DNA of 64,000 nucleotides, taken from contig LUZY01000009.1 in the NCBI GenBank assembly GCA_001603805.1, positions 62,001 to 126,000 of the forward strand, in the 5' to 3' direction. Of this stretch, positions 47,635-56,199 are shown piece by piece. The first letter of the stretch is position 1, and each line of letters opens with the position of its first letter. The position numbers and the translations under genes were made by a program. The stretch is from Deferribacterales bacterium Deferri_01 (GTDB taxonomy: Bacteria; Chrysiogenota; Deferribacteres; Deferribacterales; Geovibrionaceae). Under the pieces are notes generated by a model. It saw only the letters and a list, made by a program, of their open reading frames with translations. It was not told where the DNA came from and made no database searches.

Positions 47635-48152
47635 GGGGCGAAAGCCGAATAAATTATTTTATAAAGTCTTGTTTTGCCTTGTTTTTTTATTTCAACAGGC
47701 ATCTCCGTTTTCATAAACGGAATAAGAATAGAACTCTTACCCTTTTCCAAAAACCTGTACAGTTCAGGTTTTTCGTTTCTAAAAATTAAAATACAATCTC
47801 TGTGGGCGACTTCGGCATAAATATCAGTATATATCAGGAGACCTCTGCTGAAAGCGGGGGCGAATGAGTCACTGTCTATTCTTATCCAGAGTCTGCCTGA
47901 TGATATAAGGGCGTTTTCTGTCAGCCCTGTCAGGGTTTTAGGCATAACTTTAACGGCAGAATGCTCATTAACGAATGAGTCAAGGTTAACAGAAAAATAC
48001 CCTGCAATGAGAGAAAGGGTCTCAAGACTGGGGTTTCTCTGGTCATTAATGAAATTCGACATGTTGCCGGGCGATATGCTGAGTTTCCTGCAAAGCTCTG
48101 CCTGTGTCATGTTGTTTGAGGCTAACAATTGTCTTAGTCTTTTCCCTATCAT
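47631..48152 (-). CDS. CI/LexA-type repressor with partly altered S24 site
   Basis: 173 residues: N-terminal XRE HTH (3-60, MTQAELCRKLSISPGNMSNFI) and a C-terminal S24-like domain (about 85-170). The nucleophile position is kept (S96 in DSDSFAP), but the general-base lysine expected in the later strand (V-K-R type) reads L-Y132-R. Self-cleavage is therefore doubtful. Such proteins control prophages or SOS-type genes. No operator was identified in its short upstream region. Confidence 0.85.
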   Translation of the reverse strand: MIGKRLRQLLASNNMTQAELCRKLSISPGNMSNFINDQRNPSLETLSLIAGYFSVNLDSFVNEHSAVKVMPKTLTGLTENALISSGRLWIRIDSDSFAPAFSRGLLIYTDIYAEVAHRDCILIFRNEKPELYRFLEKGKSSILIPFMKTEMPVEIKKQGKTRLYKIIYSAFAP

Positions 48153-48225
48153 TTTGGAATTATGAATCAGGATAGACTTTTTGTCAATTAAGATTCTCTT
48201 TATGTGAATGATTCGGGCGCAAAAA

Positions 48226-48245
48226 AAGGAGCCTAAAGGCTCCTT
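48226..48245 (-). terminator. Terminator of the double-HTH regulator gene
   Basis: AAGGAGCC (48226-48233), TAAA, GGCTCCTT (48238-48245), with an A run at 48221-48227 that gives a U tract on the minus strand. It ends the gene at 48252-49061. Confidence 0.9.
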
Positions 48246-48251
48246 GGTTTA

Positions 48252-49061
48252 TTAATCAGGTTTTTTAGCCACCCAATGTATTTTGTAACAGCGGCTGCCC
48301 GGTTTCATGTCTTCATTTTTATTAAGACTTATGGGTTCGCCTGCTTTTGATTCGGGAGCAAGAAGCACCGAATCAGGGTATTCAAAGCAGCGCATAAGCC
48401 TTAAAGTTCCTTCGGATGCAAAAAGAACCGATTCCCTGTCAGCGGGAAAGCCGTTGATCTTTTCAACAAAAATAAGCTCATTTTCATTGATTTTTGGTGC
48501 AAATCTTCCGTCTGTAACAACGGTCCAGAAAGGAGTTTTAAGCACTTCTGTTCTTCCCGAAGCTATGTCATCAAGATGATACTGGGTTTCAGGAGATGCA
48601 GGGAAGTAGTCGACAACTTCGTTTTCCATAACTGCGGAAAGCACTTCCTGATTCTGTTCCCCGCTGCCGATCAGTTCATCAGCACCGTATTTGAGAATCT
48701 GAGCGATTGTCTCAATGGTTTCACGCTCAAACTCTCCGTGCCCCAGTTCCAGAGCAGCAAAAAAAGTGAGGTCGTAACCTGTGGAATCAGAGAGATCTTT
48801 TTTGGAGAGTCCTCTCATTTCTCTGATTTTTTTGATTTTTTCACCGATTTCCTTAGTGTTCTTGATTGAGTCGCCAAAAGCGAAATAATCAAGCTTAACT
48901 TCGAGGAAACGTGCGATTTTAGAGAGGGTTTCGAGATCAGGCTCACGGCTTCCGCTGAGATAGTTTGAGAGTCTTGATGGGGAAAGCCCCACAGCTCTGC
49001 AGACTTCAACCTGCTTGATTCCTTTTCGTTTAATTAGTCTTCTAAGTTTTTCTCCAATCAT
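48252..49061 (-). CDS. Regulator with two tandem XRE HTH domains and a protease-dead S24-like domain
   Basis: 269 residues: first HTH 3-60 (IKQVEVCRAVGLSPSRLSNYL), second HTH 72-130 (LSKKDLSDSTGYDLTFFAALELGHGE), then an S24/LexA-like fold (about 145-265). At the nucleophile position the protein has R186 (DGRFAP) and the lysine region reads TLRLMRCF, so both catalytic residues are gone. It keeps the dimerisation fold and probably acts as a stable repressor. It faces the tRNA and the third regulator across an intergenic region with repeated TTACAC words. Confidence 0.85.
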   Translation of the reverse strand: MIGEKLRRLIKRKGIKQVEVCRAVGLSPSRLSNYLSGSREPDLETLSKIARFLEVKLDYFAFGDSIKNTKEIGEKIKKIREMRGLSKKDLSDSTGYDLTFFAALELGHGEFERETIETIAQILKYGADELIGSGEQNQEVLSAVMENEVVDYFPASPETQYHLDDIASGRTEVLKTPFWTVVTDGRFAPKINENELIFVEKINGFPADRESVLFASEGTLRLMRCFEYPDSVLLAPESKAGEPISLNKNEDMKPGSRCYKIHWVAKKPD

Positions 49062-49089
49062 AGCCTAACATTACCTTATAATATTTTTC

Positions 49090-49584
49090 GTGTAAATATA
49101 CTAGTTGTTATAGGCAGCTGATCGCATTCACATGGTGTAAACCATGTTAAAGAACAGGCTGAAGATATCAGATAAACAAAAAAAAGTCTGTTGCTTGCTC
49201 TGCCGATATCAAATATATATTTACACATAGTCTTTTCTTCGTATATATAGTTGCAAACGAAAGAGAAAATGTGCTAAGTTATCAGATGTACGGGATGTAG
49301 CGCAGCTTGGTAGCGTACTGGTTTCGGGAACCAGGGGTCGGGGGTTCAAATCCCCCCATCCCGATATTCCGTTATCTTCTGCAAGTTTAATCCGAGATCG
49401 TACCCTTCTCATTAAATTAACACAAAAAAATTACCGATACTTCTTCGATAACGCTTCCTGAAATGTGAATAGATTAGTACCTTTTCTCACACCGCAAGCT
49501 ATTCTCTTGTAAAAGTTTTCATTTTGCAATAATATATCTTTTCACTATGGTGTTAATGTGTATAACTTACACCCATGAGTGTAA
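49090..49584. promoter_or_regulatory. Repeated TTACAC words, including a perfect dyad, between divergent regulators
   Basis: TTACAC or its complement occurs at 49090-49095, 49135-49140 (within the dyad CATGGT-GTAA-ACCATG), 49221-49226, 49567-49572 and 49579-49584. The last two form TTACAC-6 bp-GTGTAA, overlapping a second dyad GTGTA/TACAC at 49558-49572, about 25-50 bp before the gene at 49609. The tRNA-Pro lies between the groups. They are candidate operators for one or both XRE regulators. Confidence 0.5.
49291..49364 (+). tRNA. tRNA-Pro (anticodon CGG)
   Basis: A complete cloverleaf of 74 nt: acceptor CGGGATG (49291-49297) with CATCCCG (49357-49363), D arm with GCAGCTTGGTAGC, anticodon stem CTGGT/ACCAG around TTCGGGA (anticodon CGG, reads CCG), and T arm GGGGG-TTCAAAT-CCCCC. 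The CCA end is not encoded. The antisense frame over it yields the familiar false peptide GWGDLNPRPLVPETSTLPSCATSR and is not a gene. Confidence 0.96.
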
Positions 49585-49608
49585 AGTGTCAAGGAATAAA
49601 ACGAATAA

Positions 49609-50205
49609 ATGTGTAGAAAAAACAAAGAAATCGGAAAAAGAATTAAACAGCTGAGAAATTTTCTGGGGCTTACCCAGAGGGAATTTGCCGATCGGATATA
49701 TTCATCTTACAGATCTGTTCAGAACTGGGAATCGGGCGACAGGTTTATCAGTGAAAGCAATCTGCGTCTTTTGATGGATGAATACGGGGTTTCGGCGGAC
49801 TGGATTTACCACGGCACAGGCGAAATGTTTTCACCGTTTTTTCAGAACTCGGATTCGGATATTTTCCTGCCGGCTGCCGAGATAATAAAAACGCCATTTG
49901 TTATTAATAATCCTGATCGGTATGCGCATATTGTTGTCAGTGACGAAATGGATCCTGTTATCTGCGAAGGCGATATTGCTTTGTGGATAAAAGAGGAAAG
50001 AATAAGGCACGGCAGCTTTGTTTTCCTTATCGGCACGGACGGAAGACCATTTATCCGTAAGTACCTTTTTAATGAAGGTCAGGGATTTCTGGTGCCTGAA
50101 AACAAAGACTACAAAGTGCTGAAAATTAATGACCCCGATGTGAGACACGTAGGCACGGTTACGGAAGTATTTACTAAAAAGTCCATGATGCCGCAGAAAA
50201 TATAG
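49609..50205 (+). CDS. CI-like repressor with the S24 serine replaced by glutamate
   Basis: 198 residues: XRE HTH (5-65, LTQREFADRIYSSYRSVQNWESGDR) and a C-terminal S24-like domain (about 90-195). The nucleophile position reads S-D-E113-M-D-P instead of G-D-S-M-x-P, while a lysine (K151 in PFIRKYLF) remains, so it cannot self-cleave by the usual route. The glutamate could mimic a cleaved or stable state. TTACAC/GTGTAA dyads lie 25-50 bp upstream. Start ATG 49609 has only a distant AAGGA. Confidence 0.84.
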   Translation: MCRKNKEIGKRIKQLRNFLGLTQREFADRIYSSYRSVQNWESGDRFISESNLRLLMDEYGVSADWIYHGTGEMFSPFFQNSDSDIFLPAAEIIKTPFVINNPDRYAHIVVSDEMDPVICEGDIALWIKEERIRHGSFVFLIGTDGRPFIRKYLFNEGQGFLVPENKDYKVLKINDPDVRHVGTVTEVFTKKSMMPQKI

Positions 50206-50290
50206 TTTTAAAATATGCTCCACTCATCTATAATCCATGGAACTGTGTCTGAACGCAGTTTTATACAGATTATAGCGGCGGTCAAAATAT

Positions 50291-50731
50291 ATGGCGTTCA
50301 ATATGATTCGCAGGAAGTTCAGAAAGCTTTTTCAGCTTGACTGTTCTCCTCAGGTTATTGCCGTCTCTTCGGCGGTGGGTGTGCTGATTGGATTTTCCCC
50401 ATACGTGGGTTTTCACACTGCCCTTGCCATAGGTGTTTCTTTTATCTTCAGCCTCCCCATGTATCCGCTGCTTCTGGGAGCGTACATCACAAACCCTTTC
50501 ACAATGGTTTTTATTTATGCGCTCTGCTACAAGTTCGGCAGATGGATTCTGCGTGATGATACTCCGATAGATATTGACTGGATGAATATTTCTTTGTCAG
50601 AAATTTTTGAAACCGCAAGGTCAATTCTATTTCCGTTTTTCATCGGGACTCATCTGATTGGATTAATATTTGGCGTTATAACATATTTTGTGATATATTA
50701 TATTGCTGTGAGATACAGACAGAACACCTGA
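50291..50731 (+). CDS. DUF2062 inner-membrane protein
   Basis: 146 residues with the DUF2062 pattern: a basic N terminus, then SPQVIAVSSAVGVLIGFSPYVGFHTALA and FSLPMYPLLLGAYITNPFTMVFIYALCYKFG, with two or three membrane segments and a C-terminal segment LFPFFIGTHLIGLIFGVITYFVIYYI. Function of the family is unknown; it is often beside glycosyltransferase or cell-envelope genes. It is 21 bp upstream of the MinD-like gene and likely in its operon. Confidence 0.85.
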   Translation: MAFNMIRRKFRKLFQLDCSPQVIAVSSAVGVLIGFSPYVGFHTALAIGVSFIFSLPMYPLLLGAYITNPFTMVFIYALCYKFGRWILRDDTPIDIDWMNISLSEIFETARSILFPFFIGTHLIGLIFGVITYFVIYYIAVRYRQNT

Positions 50732-50752
50732 AATACATAGTTGCGGGGAGTT

Positions 50753-51637
50753 ATGGCTGAAATAATATCCGTTGCCAGCGGTAAAGGCGGGGTAGGAAAG
50801 AGTTTTTTTTCCGCTAATGTTGCGATGTCGCTCACTGCGGCAGGGAAAAAAGTTCTTCTTGTCGATGCTGACCTCGGCGGTGCGAACCTTCATGATTTTG
50901 TGGGGCTTAAGCTCCCTGGAACCGGACTTTACAATTTTCTTAAAGAAAGCTTCCGCATAGGGGATATTATACAGAAAAGCCCCGCAGGAGTTGATTTTAT
51001 CGGAGGAACAGGTGATGTCCTCGGTATGGCTCATATTACCAATTACGAAAAACTCAAAATTCTTAATAGATTAAAAATCCTTGAATACGAATATGTTGTA
51101 ATGGATCTCGGCGCAGGGACAAGTTATAATATGATAGATTTCTTTAACTCTGCCGATAAAAAAGTAATGATAATGAACAGCGAACCGACCTCGCTGGAAA
51201 ACTCATATGGCTTTCTTAAAATAGCCCTCTACCGCAAGGTTGAACAACTTTTAAGAAAAGATTATAAGTTTGCCGATATATGTAAGAAAATACGCAGCAA
51301 GAGCATGAATTTTCCGAGCCTTGCCTCAATAAGAGAGGCTGTCAGGGAAATCGATCCTGCCTATGTGCATAAAACAGATGAGATAGCGGCATCATATAAA
51401 GTCGGCATAATTCTCAATATGCTTAAAACCAGAAAAGAACTTAATGTTTTTTATGGTTTCGAAACTGTTGCAAAAAAATACCTCAGTATAGATATTGAAA
51501 AAATAGGTTTCATACCTTATGATGTTAAAGTAAGCGAGAGCATTAAGCTCTTAAAACCTTTCTACACAAGCCTAGTCAGCAGGGATGTGAACTCCTGCAT
51601 TGATGACGTAAGACAGCAGCTTATAGCAAAGCTGTAA
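50753..51637 (+). CDS. MinD/FlhG-family ATPase
   Basis: 294 residues from ATG 50753 (GGGGAG just before it). Deviant Walker A is SGKGGVGKSFFSANVA, with VDADLGGANLHDFVGL and YVVMDLGAGTSYN (Walker B) as in MinD/ParA-type positioning ATPases. A helical insert (LLRKDYKFADICKKIRSKSMNFPS) is seen in a branch of FlhG/ParA-like proteins linked to motility or polar placement. There is no MinE nearby. Its partner is probably the following CheW-CheZ fusion, 11 bp downstream, so polar placement of chemotaxis parts is a reasonable idea. Confidence 0.9.
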   Translation: MAEIISVASGKGGVGKSFFSANVAMSLTAAGKKVLLVDADLGGANLHDFVGLKLPGTGLYNFLKESFRIGDIIQKSPAGVDFIGGTGDVLGMAHITNYEKLKILNRLKILEYEYVVMDLGAGTSYNMIDFFNSADKKVMIMNSEPTSLENSYGFLKIALYRKVEQLLRKDYKFADICKKIRSKSMNFPSLASIREAVREIDPAYVHKTDEIAASYKVGIILNMLKTRKELNVFYGFETVAKKYLSIDIEKIGFIPYDVKVSESIKLLKPFYTSLVSRDVNSCIDDVRQQLIAKL

Positions 51638-51648
51638 AGGGGTGTTCA

Positions 51649-53553
51649 ATGAGCAATCTTAAGCCGGTAAATCCTGCTGGATTGGACGAAGAGTTTGATT
51701 CACTTGAAGAAGGAGAGATAATCCAGCTTGTAGGTCTCAAGCTCGGAGATGAAGAATATGCTATAGATGTTCTCAAAATACAGGAGATCATCCGTACTGT
51801 GGAGATTACTTCAGTTCCCCGTACAGATTCCTTTGTACTCGGTGTAATGAACCTCCGGGGCAAAGTTATACCTGTAGTGGATCTCAGGGTGAGGTTCAAT
51901 CTCGATAAAATGGACTTTGACAAAGAAACAAGAATCATTGTCGTCCGCTTTGATAGTGAGCATATAGGCTTTGTCGTCGATGAAGTTACAGAAGTTATAC
52001 GCATAAGCAAAAATATGGTGGAACCCACTCCTCCTCTTGTGGGATCTATTGGTCAGGAATATATACTCGGTATCTGCAAATATGATGACCGACTTATAAT
52101 ACTTCTTGATATAGATACTGTTATTGCAGAAGGGAAAGCTGTTGCTGAGAGTGACTTGAGAAAACGTTTTCTCGGACAGGCAGCAATAGAGGCAAAACCT
52201 GCGGTAAATTATGATGACGTGGCTGAAACAGTTGAGAGTGAAGAAACTGTTGACGCTGATGATTCAACCGAAGAGGAAACCGCATCCGCTGAAGATGATG
52301 CAGGTGGTGATGAGCTTGACAATATTGATGAACTCATTGCAAAAGAACTGGCGAAAAGAGAGCAGGAGACTGACGAACTCAACCGAAAAAAGCAGACGCC
52401 CGAATTCCATGAAGCTGAGGGGGATGCGGACGTTGAAGATATTCTGAATGATGCACTCAGCCAGAGCGACCATGTTATTAACGGTGACGAAGGTCACGTT
52501 GTGCAGGATGAGCTTGATGCTTTGATCGCCATGGAACTCGCAAAAAGAGAAAAAGAAACAGAAGAACTCAACCGGGTTAAAAAAGAGCAGGAAAAAAAAA
52601 ATGAAAAAATAGAGGAAGAGGAGATTGATGTATCCTCTTTCTTTGCTGAACAGGCTGCGGAAATTGCTGATATTCATGATGAAATAAGTGACGCACCGTC
52701 AGAAGAAGAGCTTTTCGGACCAAGTATGGAAGAACTTCTGACCGCAGGCAGCACTACTGTAGCTCTTGATGAAACTGAAGAAGTTCAGACGGATGATATA
52801 GAAGATATTCTCCTTGAAGCAGAATCATTTGAAACACTCGAATCCCCGGAATCTGTTTTAAATAATTCCGACGAATCTGCCAGTGACCCAATGTCCGAAC
52901 CACAGAAAAAAAGGTCTGAAGATACGCTTGCTCCTGCAAAGAGCGGGATGTTTATCGAGGCTGATTCCCTTGAAGAACTCAAAAATCTTTCACAGAAAAT
53001 AATTAATGGTGACGCAGTCGATCTCGGTATTGATATAAAAGGTGAGATCGGCGAACTTTTAAGACTTATTCTTGACACAAAGAATAAAGTTGATGAGGTT
53101 GACCCCACAATTGTAATGTCAAAGGAAAGCATGCCGGTTGTTGTGCAGTCTTTGGAACAGGTTAATGAAAAAACCGAAGAAGCAACAATGAACCTCATGG
53201 AAGCTGCTGATAAAATGAGCGCTTTTTACTCGCAATTCCTTAATGACATTGAGGACTTCGAGGATCTTGTTTACAAGAAAGATACGAAAGGGCTTGTTAA
53301 AAGTATAGATCGTATTGAGAGCGAAATCGCCCTTGCAGAAGATCTCGGATTTGGTATCCTGCACGCCCTTGAGTTTCAGGATATTACTGAACAGAAACTT
53401 AGAAAAGTGATAAGATCCATTGAGGATGTCGGAGCAAGAATAGGTGCTATTCTTGGCATTATTAAAGCTAAAAAAGACGAAACAGGCGAGACGATAAGCG
53501 GAGCAAGTCAGGACGACATAGATATGCTTTTAGCTGAATTTGGTCTCAATTAA
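51649..53553 (+). CDS. CheW-CheZ fusion protein with an acidic repeat linker
   Basis: 634 residues. A CheW domain (about 20-165; IIQLVGLKLGDEEYAIDVLKIQEI, VMNLRGKVIPVVDLR) would join chemoreceptor-CheA arrays. A long acidic linker has an internal duplication (DELIAKELAKREQETDELNR and DALIAMELAKREKETEELNR). The C-terminal part (about 470-634) matches CheZ, the CheY-P phosphatase: helical hairpin, catalytic D578 and Q582 in EFQDITEQ, and the C-terminal CheY-binding tail SQDDIDMLLAEFGLN. GGGG precedes the ATG. A strong terminator follows. Confidence 0.88.
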   Translation: MSNLKPVNPAGLDEEFDSLEEGEIIQLVGLKLGDEEYAIDVLKIQEIIRTVEITSVPRTDSFVLGVMNLRGKVIPVVDLRVRFNLDKMDFDKETRIIVVRFDSEHIGFVVDEVTEVIRISKNMVEPTPPLVGSIGQEYILGICKYDDRLIILLDIDTVIAEGKAVAESDLRKRFLGQAAIEAKPAVNYDDVAETVESEETVDADDSTEEETASAEDDAGGDELDNIDELIAKELAKREQETDELNRKKQTPEFHEAEGDADVEDILNDALSQSDHVINGDEGHVVQDELDALIAMELAKREKETEELNRVKKEQEKKNEKIEEEEIDVSSFFAEQAAEIADIHDEISDAPSEEELFGPSMEELLTAGSTTVALDETEEVQTDDIEDILLEAESFETLESPESVLNNSDESASDPMSEPQKKRSEDTLAPAKSGMFIEADSLEELKNLSQKIINGDAVDLGIDIKGEIGELLRLILDTKNKVDEVDPTIVMSKESMPVVVQSLEQVNEKTEEATMNLMEAADKMSAFYSQFLNDIEDFEDLVYKKDTKGLVKSIDRIESEIALAEDLGFGILHALEFQDITEQKLRKVIRSIEDVGARIGAILGIIKAKKDETGETISGASQDDIDMLLAEFGLN

Positions 53554-53572
53554 GGTCTCTATAAATTATAAG

Positions 53573-53604
53573 CGCCGCGGGAAAAACACCTGCGGCGTTT
53601 TTTT
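53573..53604 (+). terminator. Terminator after the CheW-CheZ gene
   Basis: CGCCGC (53573-53578) pairs with GCGGCG (53592-53597), extended inwards by two G-C pairs and a G-U pair, followed by seven T. Confidence 0.92.
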
Positions 53605-53913
53605 GTAATGATATAAGTCTCTCGAACGATAAATGATATATTTAACCGAATACAACCTATGGCAGCGTGCAAACCTCACTGAGAGAGCGTGTACAGGCGT
53701 TTTAAGCAACTATTTGACTTATTAGACAGTCTATTGCATAGCCGGTGTAGTGCGGGGAAACTTACAGCCGCAACCTTTAATGCCGGATTTAAAACAATCC
53801 CGAATCTTTTTAAAATAATTCTTAGTTCTTATGAACTGTCTAAAAAATAGCCAATCTTCCTGAACCCTTAATTCAAGCAAGACAAGGACGCAGAAATAAT
53901 AGATTTAAACAAC

Positions 53914-54640
53914 TATTCCACAAATCTGTGGAGAAAAAAAAGCTTGACACTCTAAACCCTCTGATAATGGGAATGGAATGTAACTGTATGATACAGAAGG
54001 CTATTATTTGTGATATTCTGTGATCATTGTATACAAAGGCTTTTGGAGGAAATGTTTTCAACATTTTTTCCACATCGTTTATGGGTAAATTTACCATGAA
54101 AAAAAAGTAACTAAATGACAAGAAGTATCATCAAAAAAACCGATAATATCGTATTATCCGAATATATGATATGTAGGGGCAAAACTGTAAAATTTTTTTA
54201 AAGGAGTCTGTGTGCGATTAAAAAATAGACACTTGAGCTGAAAGCCATATTTTAAGGGGTTTTCATATTTGTCGAACGACTTTTTCACCTTAGATTCCAC
54301 AAATCTGTTGAGAAAAAAGTGCTTGACAGCGAAAAACCCACATCAATAGTGGAAATGTTATAAGTGACGGATAACATGTGGAAAAATACAATGTTAAGGA
54401 ATGTTAAGCAGAAGTTATTGAGGGCTTGGGCTTTTTTTGTCAACACGTTTTCCACATCGTAATTGTTGAAAACTATTCAATTTGGGACATAAGTTTCAGA
54501 TAATAAAAATGACAGAAATGATGCATTTCCTGATGCTTATCTGAAGAGGCTTTTAAAGTATTTAACAAATATTTCGTCATCCGCACAGTGTTGAAAAGCA
54601 AAGCAGTTTATCCTGATGCCTATATTAACTGTGTTGAAAA
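53914..54640. other. Origin-like non-coding region with clustered DnaA-box-like words and a long direct repeat
   Basis: The 1375-bp gap 53554-54928 has no credible gene. It contains seven exact TTTTCCACA or TTTTCAACA words: + strand 54055, 54066, 54448; - strand 54377, 54464, 54589, 54632. Close variants occur at 53914, 53927, 54293, 54306 and 54437. Two degenerate copies of a block of about 165 bp (53916-54078 and 54295-54460, offset 379-382) each hold TTCCACAAATCTGT, GCTTGACA and TTTTCCACATCGT in the same order. The canonical DnaA box is TTATCCACA. Such clusters mark replication origins or DnaA-binding reservoirs. Genes on both sides point towards the region, which is atypical for oriC. Confidence 0.5.
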
Positions 54641-54873
54641 CCATCGAGACAGTAGACGTTAATGGAGTAATAGCTTGCACAAGGGGAAAAACTGCTTAAT
54701 CACACTAAGAGTTTGTTTGTGTATAAACGTCTATGTACCATAAAGGCACTTTGTGTCTCCACATTTATAAAGTGATTGGATTGCAAATTTTAGATTGTTA
54801 TGAAAAGAGCTGAAGATATTTTGATAAAGTAAGATTGTGTCCATAGTAAATACGACAGGGTGTACTGGTATAT

Positions 54874-54903
54874 AAAAAAAGGAGCCGTTTCCGGCTCCTT
54901 TTC
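54874..54903 (-). terminator. Terminator of the rplM-rpsI operon
   Basis: GGAGCCG (54881-54887) and CGGCTCC (54892-54898), extended by AAAA/TTTT, with the A run at 54874-54880 giving the U tract on the minus strand. Confidence 0.92.
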
Positions 54904-54928
54904 AAAGTGCTGTATCTTGAAATATTGA

Positions 54929-55318
54929 TTAACGTTTGGAGAACTGGGGGCTCTTCCTTGCTTTGGGAAGACCGGGTTTTTTCCTTTCCACAGCTCTTGC
55001 ATCCCTTGTAAGGAATCCTTCCTTTTTAAGGGCTGCCCTGAATTCTGCATCGAACTCAGTGAGGGCTCTTGCGAGACCGTGCCTGATGGCACCTGCCTGT
55101 CCGCCTTTACCGCCGCCTTTTACAGTTACAAGAATGTCGAATTTTTTCTCAACATTCAGTTTAGCGAGTGGTTGAAGGCTTATCTGAATGAGCGAATCCC
55201 TCTGAAAATATGCTGAGGGTTCTTTTCCGTTGATAATTACGCTTCCGTTTCCGGGTTTTATGAAAACTCTTGCTATAGAGGTTTTTCTTCTACCGGTTCC
55301 GTAGTTGTATCCAGCCAT
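54929..55318 (-). CDS. rpsI: 30S ribosomal protein S9
   Basis: 129 residues, normal length, with [16 protein letters not shown] at the start, [19 protein letters not shown] in the middle and the basic tail [11 protein letters not shown] that reaches the ribosomal P site. Cotranscribed with rplM, 10 bp apart, the universal pair. Confidence 0.98.
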   Translation of the reverse strand: MAGYNYGTGRRKTSIARVFIKPGNGSVIINGKEPSAYFQRDSLIQISLQPLAKLNVEKKFDILVTVKGGGKGGQAGAIRHGLARALTEFDAEFRAALKKEGFLTRDARAVERKKPGLPKARKSPQFSKR

Positions 55319-55328
55319 GAACTGCCTC

Positions 55329-55757
55329 CTAAAGCTCTAATTTTTCAGGCTGTTGAGCCTCATGGGGGTGAGCGTCACCGCTGTATATTTTAAGCTTCTT
55401 CAGCATGGCACTGCCAAGTTTTGTTTTAGGAAGCATACGTTTAACAGCGAGTCTTATTACTTCTTCAGGTTTTTTATCGAGCATTTCTTCAAGTCTTCTT
55501 TCTTTAAGACCGCCGATGTAGCCTGTGTGTCTGTAGTATTTTTTTGAAAGCATTTTTGTGCCTGTAACCGCAAATTTTTCAGCATTTACAACGACAACAA
55601 AGTCTCCCGTGTCAATTGTGGGAGTGTACTGGGGTTTGTTTTTCCCCATAAGGATCATGGCTATATTGCTTGCGAGTCTGCCGAGAACAAGTCCGTCAGC
55701 ATCTACAAGGAACCATTTTTTTTCGAGTTCATCAGGTTTTGCCCAATAGCTCTTCAT
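55329..55757 (-). CDS. rplM: 50S ribosomal protein L13
   Basis: 142 residues with [26 protein letters not shown]-like [28 protein letters not shown] and RMLPKTKLG, all typical. First gene of the rplM-rpsI pair; the 85-bp gap to rplS (minus strand upstream) holds its promoter. Confidence 0.98.
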   Translation of the reverse strand: MKSYWAKPDELEKKWFLVDADGLVLGRLASNIAMILMGKNKPQYTPTIDTGDFVVVVNAEKFAVTGTKMLSKKYYRHTGYIGGLKERRLEEMLDKKPEEVIRLAVKRMLPKTKLGSAMLKKLKIYSGDAHPHEAQQPEKLEL

Positions 55758-55842
55758 TTTTACATCCTCTTTATTACAGCAGCCGGCAAACTAAGGAGCA
55801 GGCTTTTGTGATAATCCGTTAATTTTGGTCCAAGCGTACTGC

Positions 55843-56199
55843 TTAGAAGCCTTTCCTGCGTTCTTTGATTCTCGCAGCCTTGCCTCTGAGGTTTCTCATG
55901 TAGTACAGGCGAGCCTGTCTTACTTTACCTGCGCGTTTAACTTCGAGGCTTTCAATCCTGGGAGAGTAGAAGGGGAAAATCCTTTCCACACCGATGTCAC
56001 CAACCATCTTTCTAACAGTGAAAGTAGAAGATGCACCGTTACGGTGAATTCTTATTACAAGTCCTTCGTAGGGCTGAACACGTTCCTTATTTCCTTCCAC
56101 GATTCTGAAGTTTACCTTCACAGTATCGCCGGGACGGAAAGAAGGAAGCTCTTTCTTTATCTGTTCAGCTTCGATAGACGCGATCAGTTTGTTTTTCAC
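55843..56199 (-). CDS. rplS: 50S ribosomal protein L19
   Basis: 118 residues with [29 protein letters not shown] and [18 protein letters not shown]-like TFTVRKM motifs, ending in [10 protein letters not shown]. Overlaps trmD by 4 bp (ATGA), the usual trmD-rplS coupling. Confidence 0.98.
   Translation of the reverse strand: MKNKLIASIEAEQIKKELPSFRPGDTVKVNFRIVEGNKERVQPYEGLVIRIHRNGASSTFTVRKMVGDIGVERIFPFYSPRIESLEVKRAGKVRQARLYYMRNLRGKAARIKERRKGF

Noticed and set aside
43795-49364. Integrated element with the tRNA-Pro 3' end as attachment site
   Set aside because: No integrase is present, and I found no second copy of the tRNA 3' end at the left side of the phage-like genes.
49221-49412. Minus-strand frame of 63 codons over the tRNA
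   Set aside because: It is the well-known false frame antisense to tRNA-Pro; no ribosome site and the tRNA is complete.
53873-54121. 82-codon minus-strand frame in the origin-like region
   Set aside because: Low-complexity, no ribosome site, and it covers the direct-repeat block.
54142-54158. dif-like recombination site GATAATA-TCG-TATTATC
   Set aside because: It is fully palindromic with a 7-bp space between the ATAA/TTAT cores, not the 6 bp of XerCD sites, and the outer arms do not match.
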